Shown here piece after piece: positions 57,295 to 64,000 of a stretch of 64,000 bases of DNA. The notes beneath the pieces are model-generated. The model did not search any database and was not told the origin of the DNA. It was given only the letters and a program-made list of their open reading frames with translations. The position numbers and the translations under genes were made by a program. The first letter of the stretch is position 1; every line of letters starts with the position of its first letter. This DNA is from Raineyella antarctica (lineage in GTDB: Bacteria > Actinomycetota > Actinomycetes > Propionibacteriales > Propionibacteriaceae). The DNA is taken from assembly GCF_900092135.1 (NCBI RefSeq), contig NZ_FMYF01000014.1, forward strand, positions 1-64,000, written 5' to 3'.

Positions 57295-58283
57295 CCATGT
57301 CTGGTCGTACGTCCCGCTCGGCGTCCCGTGCCGACCCCGACACAGGGACCGCCACAGAGGCGGAGTCCACGCCTGATGTCCCGCCTGATTCCGGCGCGCA
57401 GGCCCTGGGATTGGAACGGGTGATGGGGTTCATCGCGTCCTTCGTCGCGCCGATCACCCTGATCACCTCGCTGCTGTTCTACTTCGGGTACGTGTCCTCG
57501 CGCGAGTACTTCCGCTACTTCGGGGTGGACGTCGACCTGCTGGGGCTCAGTCCCCGCGAGTTCGTCATGCGCAGCCCGGGCGCCCTGTTCGTCCCGGTGA
57601 TGATTCTGCTGCTGCTCGCGGCCGCGCTCAGCCTGGGCCACCGGGTACTGCGTCGCCGCCTCCGCGCCGCCGGAGCGCCTCGTCAGCACAGGGTGGTCAC
57701 CGTGATCGCAGTGGCGGGCGCGGCCCTTCTCCTGGCAGGGCTGTCCCTGGCCTTCCTGTTCGCCGTGCTCGGGTCATGGCCGTTCTACCCGTTCGTCACG
57801 CCCCTCATCCTCGCGGTGGGAGCCGGACTGGCCGCGTACGCCGCGTCGATCGCTCGTACGCTCAGTGGCGCCCGGGAGGGCCGCAGCCTGGTGGTGCTGC
57901 TGGTCCTGGTGCTCGTCGCCGGAACGTTCTGGACCACCGCCACCGTCGCCCAGTGGTGGGGGCTCGGACAGGCGCGAGCCCTCGCGGCGGACTTCTCCAC
58001 CCTCCCGGCCGTCGTCCTCGATACCCAGGAGCGACTCTCGCCCGGCAACAACGCGATCAGCCTGCAGCAACTGCCCGCCAACGACCCTGTCCAGGGCGAG
58101 CCGGCCACGAGCACCAAGTACCACTACCGGTACTTCGGGCTGCGCCTGCTGGTCTTCGGCGGCGGGCGCCTGTACCTGGTCCCCGACAACTGGTCGCCGG
58201 ACGCCTCCACGATCGTGGTCCCGTACGACGACAGCGTGCGGCTGCGCTTCCGCTTCGCCCCCGACATCAATCCACCCCGCTGA
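57291..58283 (+). CDS. membrane protein coupled to lipoprotein gene, function unknown
   Basis: 330 residues, about four helices at residues 45-67, 98-117, 135-160 and 165-188, another at 200-222, and a C-terminal domain of about 110 residues. The loop YVSSREYFRYFGVDVDLLGLSPREFVMRS is distinctive and recurs, from memory, in uncharacterised actinobacterial membrane proteins. The gene starts inside the lipoprotein stop (ATGA), so the two products probably act together at the envelope. Function unknown. Confidence 0.65.
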   Translation: MTMSGRTSRSASRADPDTGTATEAESTPDVPPDSGAQALGLERVMGFIASFVAPITLITSLLFYFGYVSSREYFRYFGVDVDLLGLSPREFVMRSPGALFVPVMILLLLAAALSLGHRVLRRRLRAAGAPRQHRVVTVIAVAGAALLLAGLSLAFLFAVLGSWPFYPFVTPLILAVGAGLAAYAASIARTLSGAREGRSLVVLLVLVLVAGTFWTTATVAQWWGLGQARALAADFSTLPAVVLDTQERLSPGNNAISLQQLPANDPVQGEPATSTKYHYRYFGLRLLVFGGGRLYLVPDNWSPDASTIVVPYDDSVRLRFRFAPDINPPR

Positions 58284-58623
58284 TGATCCATCGCGGCGAT
58301 CGCGAAGGACACGGGGCTAGTATTTGCTCCATCGATTCCTAGGAATTCAGGGGTGGCTGGGCCCCCACCAGCAGCCGGCGCTGATCGGACGAACACGGGA
58401 GCACGACCATGGGCGGTGTGGGCGGGAAGATCGCCTTCCCTGAGGTCGGTGCCGCGTGTGGGGCGGGCGAGTTCGAGTCCCCGGACCTCGTCGCAGCCCT
58501 CGGCCTGATCCGCGACGCGCTCTGTCTGCCGGGTCTGGCGGCGATGCGGCTGCCGAACCCAGGGATCGGGTGAGATCCATGCCCTCTCGGGAGTGCACCG
58601 CCGATCGGGGGAGGGATGATGCC
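58284..58623. other. region upstream of the carboxylate-amine ligase
   Basis: 340 bases without a certain gene. It contains a perfect 12-bp palindrome ATTCCTAGGAAT (58335-58346) and the possible 54-codon frame at 58409-58573. Confidence 0.45.
58409..58573 (+). CDS. possible small protein of 54 residues
   Basis: Short open frame with ATG at 58409 and GGGAG about eight bases upstream. It encodes a mildly hydrophobic peptide starting [16 protein letters not shown] and ending at a TGA 51 bases before the ligase start. No family is recognised. Because the composition matches coding DNA but the frame is short, it is listed only as a possibility; it may be a leader or chance ORF. Confidence 0.3.
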   Translation: MGGVGGKIAFPEVGAACGAGEFESPDLVAALGLIRDALCLPGLAAMRLPNPGIG

Positions 58624-59838
58624 GTGCGGACGTACGGCGTGGAAGAAGAACTGTTGGTGGTTGACCAGGAGACCCTCCGGCCGCTTCCGGTCGGGACGCG
58701 GGCCGCTGACAGCAGCGTGCGGCCCTCATCCGGATCCACGTGGCCGCAGGTGACCGCGGAGTTGCAGCAGGAGCAGCTCGAGGTCATCTCCGCGCCGCAG
58801 AGCACCCTGGCGGACCAGCTCAGGGCGATCGCAGCCGGCCGTGTCTTGGCCGAGGAGGCTGCCGCCCGGGTCGGCGCGCATGTGCTGGCGCTGCCCACCG
58901 CACCCTTCCCGCTCTCCCCGCACCTGGCACCCCACTCGCGCTATCTCAGGATCGGGGAGCAGCTCGGGCTCATCGCCGTGGACCACCTCAGCAACGGTTT
59001 CCATATCCACGTCCGGATCTACTCACGGCAGGAGGGCGTAGCGGTGCTGGACCGCATCCGGGTCTGGTTGCCCACGGTGCTAGCCCTGAGTGCCAACTCG
59101 CCGTTCTGGGGCGGCGTCGATACCGAGTTCGCGTCCTACCGCTACCAGGTCTGGTCCAGGTGGCCTGCCTCCGGCCCCACCGACGTCTTCGGCTCAGCCG
59201 CCGGCTACGACCGGCATCGCGCGGCGATGCTGGGCACAGGGGTGCCTCTGGATCCGGGCATGTTGTACTTCGACGCCCGGCTGGCGGAGAAGTACCCCAC
59301 CGTCGAGGTGCGAGTGGCCGACATCTGCCTGGACTCCGGGCACGCCGCCGTGCTCGCCACCCTGGTCCGGGCACTGGTCGAGACCGCAGCGCGTGCCTGG
59401 CGGCACGGCGAGCCAGCACCTGAGGTCCCGGCCTCACACCTGTCCCTCTGGAGCTGGCGGGCCAGCCGCTGGGGTCTCGACGACCAGCTGGTGGATCCCG
59501 CGACCGGTGGTCTGGCCCCGGCAAGGGACGTGGTGGCCCGGCTGCTCGAGGTCGTCCGCCCGGTACTGACCGAGTACGACGAGGACACGGCGGTCGACAA
59601 GGTCGTCGCCGACATCCTGCGCAACGGCGGCGGCGCCCGACGCCAGCGCGAGGCGTACGCGGCCCGGCATGAGCTGGGCGACGTCGTGGCGTTGGCCCTG
59701 GACGCCACCCATCGCCCACCGGTCATCCCATCGGCGGATCTGCCGCGGATCTGCCGCGGATCCAGCACCGGCCGGGGGGATCGCCGCGACCCGGGAACTG
59801 CTCGCGGTTACCCCGACGGTTCACCTGCTCGCCGATAG
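58624..59838 (+). CDS. YbdK-type carboxylate-amine ligase (GCS2 family)
   Basis: 404-residue member of glutamate-cysteine ligase family 2. It begins [14 protein letters not shown], the hallmark EEE metal motif, and continues with [28 protein letters not shown] and a RVADIC-type block ([13 protein letters not shown]). Such enzymes make gamma-glutamyl or related amide bonds; YbdK is a weak gamma-glutamylcysteine synthetase. The start is set at GTG 58624 because GGGAGGG is just upstream and the protein then opens like its relatives; an ATG at 58579 would add 15 poor residues. The C-terminal 30 residues are basic and non-homologous in look. It ends 28 bases before the ADH remnant. Confidence 0.85.
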   Translation: MRTYGVEEELLVVDQETLRPLPVGTRAADSSVRPSSGSTWPQVTAELQQEQLEVISAPQSTLADQLRAIAAGRVLAEEAAARVGAHVLALPTAPFPLSPHLAPHSRYLRIGEQLGLIAVDHLSNGFHIHVRIYSRQEGVAVLDRIRVWLPTVLALSANSPFWGGVDTEFASYRYQVWSRWPASGPTDVFGSAAGYDRHRAAMLGTGVPLDPGMLYFDARLAEKYPTVEVRVADICLDSGHAAVLATLVRALVETAARAWRHGEPAPEVPASHLSLWSWRASRWGLDDQLVDPATGGLAPARDVVARLLEVVRPVLTEYDEDTAVDKVVADILRNGGGARRQREAYAARHELGDVVALALDATHRPPVIPSADLPRICRGSSTGRGDRRDPGTARGYPDGSPARR

Positions 59839-59866
59839 GGTTGGTGCAGGCCTCGTGGCGCCGGGC

Positions 59867-60162
59867 CTACTCGCCGAACACGATCACCTGCCGGATCGCC
59901 GAACCCTCGGCCAGCTGGTCCATCGCCTCATTGATCCGGTCCAAAGTGATCGTCAACGAGATCAGCGCCTCGACCGGCAGCTTCCCCTCCCGCCACAGCG
60001 TGGCGTACGTCGGGATGTCGCGCGACGGGACGGCCGATCCCAAGTAGGAGCCGACGATCGTCCGGGCCTCCGCGGTCAGGCCGAGCGGGGTGATCGTGGC
60101 CTCCGCGGTGGGTGAGGGCAGACCGACGGTCACAGTGGTGCCGCCGACACCGGTCAGTGCGA
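59867..60162 (-). pseudogene. zinc-type alcohol dehydrogenase, C-terminal remnant
   Basis: About the last 98 residues of a medium-chain, zinc-type alcohol dehydrogenase: VGGTTVTVGLPSPTA, ARTIVGSYLGSAVPSRDIP and LDRINEAMDQLAEGSAIRQVIVF are the end of that family. The N-terminal two thirds, with the catalytic zinc cysteines and the Rossmann glycines, are missing. At 60160-60168 the similarity stops and the opposite strand begins to match a different gene, so this is a truncated relic rather than a small protein. The remaining frame is intact and ends with a normal stop. Confidence 0.8.
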
Positions 60163-60165
60163 CCG

Positions 60166-60731
60166 GCCTCAGGGTCGGGCCGGCGAGTGACCCGTCCTCG
60201 GAGATGGGCCCGCTGATCACCCGGCAGGCGCTGGACCGGGTCCGTGGCTTCATCGAGGGGGCAGCGGCCCAGGGCGCGACGGTCGTGGTCGATGGGCGGG
60301 AGCACGAATTCGACGGGGACGGCTACTTCATCGGCCCGTCCCTGATCGACTAGGTGCGCCCCGGCATGGACGTCTACGACCAGGAGATCTTCGGGCCCGT
60401 CCTGTCGGTCGTACGCGTCGACACGTACGACGAGGCGGTGGAGTTGATCAACGTCAACCGGTTCGCCAACGGGACCGCGGTGTTCACCCGCGACGGGAAG
60501 ACCGCGCGGGAGTTCGAGTTTGACATCGAGGCGGGCATGGTCGGGATCAACGTGCCGATCCCGGTGCCGATCGGCGCCTTCTCGTTCGGCGGCTGGAAGG
60601 ATTCGCTGTTCGGGGACACCCACATGTACGGGCCGGAGTCGTTCAACTTCTACACCCGTCGCAAGGTCGTGACGTCGCGCTGGCCCGAGGCCAGTGAGTC
60701 GCAGATCGACCTGGGCTTCTCGACACACTGA
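60166..60731 (+). pseudogene. methylmalonate-semialdehyde dehydrogenase (MmsA-like), C-terminal remnant with stop
   Basis: Encodes the final third of a CoA-acylating aldehyde dehydrogenase: RVGPASDPSSEMGPLIT, FIGPSLID, then [26 protein letters not shown] and [15 protein letters not shown], ending [14 protein letters not shown]. The catalytic cysteine region is lost. In addition TAG at 60351-60353 interrupts the frame between ID and VRPGMDVY. The 5' end abuts the ADH remnant on the other strand. A hairpin follows at 60752-60785. Confidence 0.85.
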
Positions 60732-60751
60732 CGTTCGTTGCTGGAACACGG

Positions 60752-60785
60752 ATGGGGCCGGCCGCCTTCAGGTGGTCGGCCCCAT
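60752..60785 (+). terminator. hairpin after the MmsA remnant
   Basis: ATGGGGCCGGCCGCC (60752-60766) pairs with GGTGGTCGGCCCCAT (60771-60785), with two G-T pairs and a TTCA loop. A genuine terminator that has outlived its gene. Confidence 0.7.
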
Positions 60786-60952
60786 TGCTGTGTCGAAGAG
60801 GTTGTGCGTGGACTCCTCCATCGCCCCTTGATGCCCCATGGCCGAGAAGAGCGTCAGCTGTACTGAATCCAGGCAAAATGTGCAACGGTTTTGGCCAGCG
60901 TGACGAGTCGGCCCAGAGCCGGACCGGATCAGTAACGACGAAGGGACTCCTG

Positions 60953-63900
60953 GTGGCGGGTACGGGATGGCAGTTCTGGGTCGACCGGGGCGGTACGTTC
61001 ACCGACGTCGTGGCACGTCGGCCCGACGGGCGGCTGGTGACGCACAAGCTGCTGTCGGAGAACCCGACCCGCTACCGCGACGCCGCGGTGGCCGGGATCC
61101 GTGCCCTGCTCGGGATCGCCGACGACGTGCCCGTGCCGGCCTCGCAGGTAGAGGCGGTGCGGATGGGCACTACCGTCGCGACCAACGCCCTGCTGGAACG
61201 TACGGGGGAGCGCACCCTGCTGGTGATCACCCGCGGCTTCGGCGACGCGCTACGGATCGGCTACCAGAATCGTCCCCGGATCTTCGACCGCCACATCGTC
61301 CTGCCCGAACAGCTGTACGAGCGGGTGATCGAGGTCGACGAGCGTGTCACGGCGCAGGGTACGGTGCTGCGCGCGCCGGATCTCGAAGCGCTTGGCGAAC
61401 AGCTGCGCCAGGCCCACGCCGACGGGATTCGTACGGTCGCGGTGGTGTGCCTGCACAGCTACCTGTACCCGGCGCACGAGCGGGAGATCGGCAAGCTCGC
61501 CGAGCAGATCGGATTCGACCAGGTCTCGCTGTCCTCCGAGGTCAGCCCGCTGATGAAGCTGGTCCCCCGAGCGGACACCACCGTGGTCGACGCCTACCTG
61601 TCCCCGGTGCTGCGCCGCTACGTGGACCAGGTCGCCGACCAGTTGCGCGGCGTACGGCTGATGTTCATGCAGTCCAACGGCGGGCTGGCCGAGGCGAGGC
61701 ACTTTCGCGGCAAGGACGCGATCCTGTCAGGTCCGGCCGGCGGCATCGTCGGCATGGTGCGGATGTCGGCCCTGGCCGGGTTCGACCATGTGATCGGTTT
61801 CGACATGGGGGGCACGTCCACGGACGTGTCGCACTACGCCACTACAGACGGGGCCGGTGACTACGAGCGGGTCTTCACCACCCAGGTGGCCGGGGTCCGA
61901 CTGCGCGCGCCGATGCTGGACATCCAGACGGTGGCCGCCGGCGGCGGCTCGATCCTGCACTTCGACGGCACCCGCTATCGGGTCGGCCCCGACTCGGCCG
62001 GAGCCGACCCCGGTCCGGCCTGCTACCGCGGCGGCGGCCCGCTCACCGTGACCGACGCCAACGTCATGCTCGGCCGCATTCAGCCCGCTCACTTCCCGGC
62101 CGTGTTCGGTCCGGCCGGCGACCAGCCGCTGGACGCCGGGATCGTACGGGACCGCTTCACCGACCTGGCCGCCGCGATCCGGACGGCGACCGGTGACGAC
62201 CGGTCGCCCGAACAGGTCGCCGAGGGCTTCCTGCGGATCGCCGTGGCGAACATGGCCAACGCGGTCAAGAAGATCTCCGTCCAGAAGGGGCACGACGTCA
62301 CCCGCTACGTGCTGACCACCTTCGGCGGCGCCGGCGGTCAGCACGCCTGTGCGGTCGCCGATGCGCTCGGCATCCGCACCGTGCTCGTCCCGCCGATGGC
62401 CGGCGTGCTCTCCGCGCTCGGGATCGGCCTGGCCGACACCACCGCGATCCGGGAACAGTCGGTGGAGGTCCGACTCGACAGCGCCGCCTTGGGGACCCTG
62501 GCCGCCGTCGCGGACTCCCTCGAGCAGGCCGCGCGCGCCGAACTGCTCGCCGAGGGCATCCCGGCCGAGCGGATCCGGGTGGTTCGCCGGGTCCACCTGC
62601 GCTACGACGGGACCGACACGGCGATCCCGGTCGAGCTCGCCGGGCTGGACGCCATGAAGTCGGCGTTCGAAGCGGCCCACCGCGCGACGTACTCGTTCCT
62701 GATGGACCGCCCGTTGATCGCTGGAGCGGTCGCGGCGGAGGCGACCGGACTCACCGAGCAACCCGACCTGTCCCACCTCGGCGAGCAGAGCTCCGACACC
62801 GCCGACACCGCCGACACCGCCGGCGCACCGCAGAGCGTCCGGTTCCATGCCGGCGGATCGTGGCGCGAAGCCCCCTTGCGCCACCGGGAACGGATGCGGC
62901 CGGGGGAGACCGTGACCGGGCCGGCGATCATCGCCGAGGCCAACGCCACCACCGTGGTCGACGACGGCTGGCAAGCGACGCTCACCGCGTCGGGCCACCT
63001 GCTCGCCGAGCGGGTGGTGGCACCCGCCCAGCCCGAGGCGGGCACCGAGGCCGATCCGGTGCTGCTGGAGATCTTCAACAACCTGTTCATGTCGATCGCC
63101 GAGCAGATGGGCTTCCGGCTGGAGGCGACCGCGCAGTCGGTGAACATCCGCGAGCGGCTGGACTTCTCCTGCGCGCTGTTCGACCCGGACGGTGACCTGG
63201 TCGCCAACGCCCCGCACATCCCGGTCCATCTCGGCTCGATGGGGACCACCGTCAAGGAGGTCATCCGCCGCCGGGCCGGCGCGCTGAGGCCCGGTGACGT
63301 GTACGCGGTCAACGACCCGTACCACGGCGGCACCCACCTGCCGGACATCACCGTGGTGACCCCGGTCTTCGACGATGCCGGCGAGGACCTCCTGTTCTTC
63401 GTCGCCTCGCGCGGGCACCACGCCGAGATCGGCGGGATCACCCCCGGATCCATGCCGGCGAACAGCCACGACATCCACCAGGAGGGCGTGCTGTTCGACG
63501 ACTGGCTCTTGGCCGAGGACGGACGGTTCCGCGAGGCGGCCACCCGGAGCCTGCTGGCGGCCGCGCCCTACCCGTCCCGCAATCCCGAGGCCAACCTCGC
63601 CGACCTGCGCGCCCAGGTCGCGGCCAACCAGAAGGGCATCGACGAGGTCCGTACGATGATCGACCACTTCGGCCTCGAGGTCGTCCAGGCCTACATGCGC
63701 CACGTCCAGGACAACGCCGAGGAAGCGGTGCGCCGGGTCATCGACAGGCTCGACGACGGCGAACACCGCTACGTGATGGATTCCGGCGCGACGATCGCGG
63801 TGCGCGTCAGAGTCGATCGGGCCGGCCGCAGCGCGACCATCGACTTCACCGGCACCTCACCCCAGCTGGACTCGAACTTCAACGCCCCGTCGTCGGTGGC

Positions 63901-64000
63901 GACCGCCGCGGTGCTGTACGTGTTCCGGACCCTGGTCGCCGACGAGATCCCCCTCAACGACGGCTGCCTGCGCCCGCTGCACATCGTCATCCCCGAAGGG
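60953..64000 (+). CDS. 5-oxoprolinase/hydantoinase family protein, HyuA-HyuB fusion (3' end beyond window)
   Basis: The frame is open from GTG 60953 to the window end (1016 codons) and must continue; full-length 5-oxoprolinases have about 1200-1300 residues. The N-terminal HyuA part starts [13 protein letters not shown] and has [49 protein letters not shown] and a C-terminal [13 protein letters not shown]. The HyuB part begins near residue 690 ([19 protein letters not shown]) with [28 protein letters not shown] and [17 protein letters not shown]. The order and fusion suggest ATP-dependent 5-oxoproline opening to glutamate, though hydantoins or acetone-type substrates occur in the family. AAGGGA lies seven bases before the GTG. 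A TAD repeat (62795-62823) marks the A-B linker. Confidence 0.88.
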   Translation, partial: MAGTGWQFWVDRGGTFTDVVARRPDGRLVTHKLLSENPTRYRDAAVAGIRALLGIADDVPVPASQVEAVRMGTTVATNALLERTGERTLLVITRGFGDALRIGYQNRPRIFDRHIVLPEQLYERVIEVDERVTAQGTVLRAPDLEALGEQLRQAHADGIRTVAVVCLHSYLYPAHEREIGKLAEQIGFDQVSLSSEVSPLMKLVPRADTTVVDAYLSPVLRRYVDQVADQLRGVRLMFMQSNGGLAEARHFRGKDAILSGPAGGIVGMVRMSALAGFDHVIGFDMGGTSTDVSHYATTDGAGDYERVFTTQVAGVRLRAPMLDIQTVAAGGGSILHFDGTRYRVGPDSAGADPGPACYRGGGPLTVTDANVMLGRIQPAHFPAVFGPAGDQPLDAGIVRDRFTDLAAAIRTATGDDRSPEQVAEGFLRIAVANMANAVKKISVQKGHDVTRYVLTTFGGAGGQHACAVADALGIRTVLVPPMAGVLSALGIGLADTTAIREQSVEVRLDSAALGTLAAVADSLEQAARAELLAEGIPAERIRVVRRVHLRYDGTDTAIPVELAGLDAMKSAFEAAHRATYSFLMDRPLIAGAVAAEATGLTEQPDLSHLGEQSSDTADTADTAGAPQSVRFHAGGSWREAPLRHRERMRPGETVTGPAIIAEANATTVVDDGWQATLTASGHLLAERVVAPAQPEAGTEADPVLLEIFNNLFMSIAEQMGFRLEATAQSVNIRERLDFSCALFDPDGDLVANAPHIPVHLGSMGTTVKEVIRRRAGALRPGDVYAVNDPYHGGTHLPDITVVTPVFDDAGEDLLFFVASRGHHAEIGGITPGSMPANSHDIHQEGVLFDDWLLAEDGRFREAATRSLLAAAPYPSRNPEANLADLRAQVAANQKGIDEVRTMIDHFGLEVVQAYMRHVQDNAEEAVRRVIDRLDDGEHRYVMDSGATIAVRVRVDRAGRSATIDFTGTSPQLDSNFNAPSSVATAAVLYVFRTLVADEIPLNDGCLRPLHIVIPEG

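Noticed and set aside
58335-58346. ATTCCTAGGAAT palindrome as a defined operator
   Set aside because: Too short and isolated to assign to a regulator; mentioned only with the intergenic region.
59867-60253. Functional 128-residue protein on the minus strand
   Set aside because: Only the part below about 60162 matches alcohol dehydrogenases; the rest is antisense to the MmsA remnant.
61727-63766. 679-codon open frame opposite the oxoprolinase gene
   Set aside because: Shadow of the partial plus-strand gene, which has clear HyuA and HyuB motifs.
1-64000. tRNA or rRNA genes
   Set aside because: I recognised no cloverleaf or ribosomal RNA sequence while reading; a covariance-model scan would be needed to exclude one.

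Overview
The window is very GC-rich and densely coded, with ATG and GTG starts and strong purine-rich ribosome binding sites. Its gene families are typical of Actinobacteria: a FadA2/FabG4 pair, DUF222-HNH nuclease, DtxR-type iron box, large LuxR-type ATPase regulator, L,D-transpeptidases, and a SAM methyltransferase with a THUMP-like tail. A member of the Propionibacteriales is a reasonable guess, but no rRNA, tRNA or other taxonomic marker is present to prove it. No transposase, phage gene or CRISPR array was seen.

Layout. 1-15 kb holds housekeeping and envelope genes: YceI, DUF1684, an L,D-transpeptidase, a PHP hydrolase with a membrane partner, a calcium-type P-ATPase, a methyltransferase plus MFS exporter, an HNH protein, a PAP2_C (sphingomyelin-synthase-like) membrane protein, a CAT-fold protein and a nitroreductase. 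14.9-21.9 kb is an iron locus: a phosphopantetheinyl transferase and, divergently, an adenylation-carrier-membrane acyltransferase fusion share one DtxR/IdeR-like box, and the fusion gene runs into a ferric-iron ABC transporter (binding protein, permease, ATPase). 22-32 kb has a methyltransferase/SDR pair, then an mhp-type aromatic acid cluster (MhpA, MhpB, two MFS carriers) with a LysR and an IclR regulator. 32.4-36.3 kb has a degenerate ADP-ribosylglycohydrolase followed by fadA2-fabG4. 36.4-48 kb has a lipoprotein L,D-transpeptidase, a LuxR-type ATPase regulator, a Baeyer-Villiger monooxygenase fused to an alpha/beta hydrolase, a GH3 beta-glucosidase, an alpha/beta hydrolase and a phosphotransferase. 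The stretch from the glucosidase to the phosphotransferase is bracketed by two copies of a palindromic repeat.

48-60 kb is accessory: a double PhnB-like VOC protein, a cupin, a flavodoxin, a crystallin-like/phospholipase C fusion, several unrecognised envelope proteins, a BrnT-like toxin-antitoxin pair and a YbdK-type carboxylate-amine ligase. At 59.9-60.7 kb two truncated metabolic genes, an alcohol dehydrogenase and a methylmalonate-semialdehyde dehydrogenase, meet head to head at a deletion scar. The window ends inside a large 5-oxoprolinase/hydantoinase gene.

The best candidates for undescribed biology are the iron-box-controlled adenylation-carrier-acyltransferase locus, the oxygenase-hydrolase fusion, and the recurrent 15-bp tandem repeats. 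Those repeats build a protein linker, an N-terminal tail, and a series of in-frame stop codons behind mhpB.
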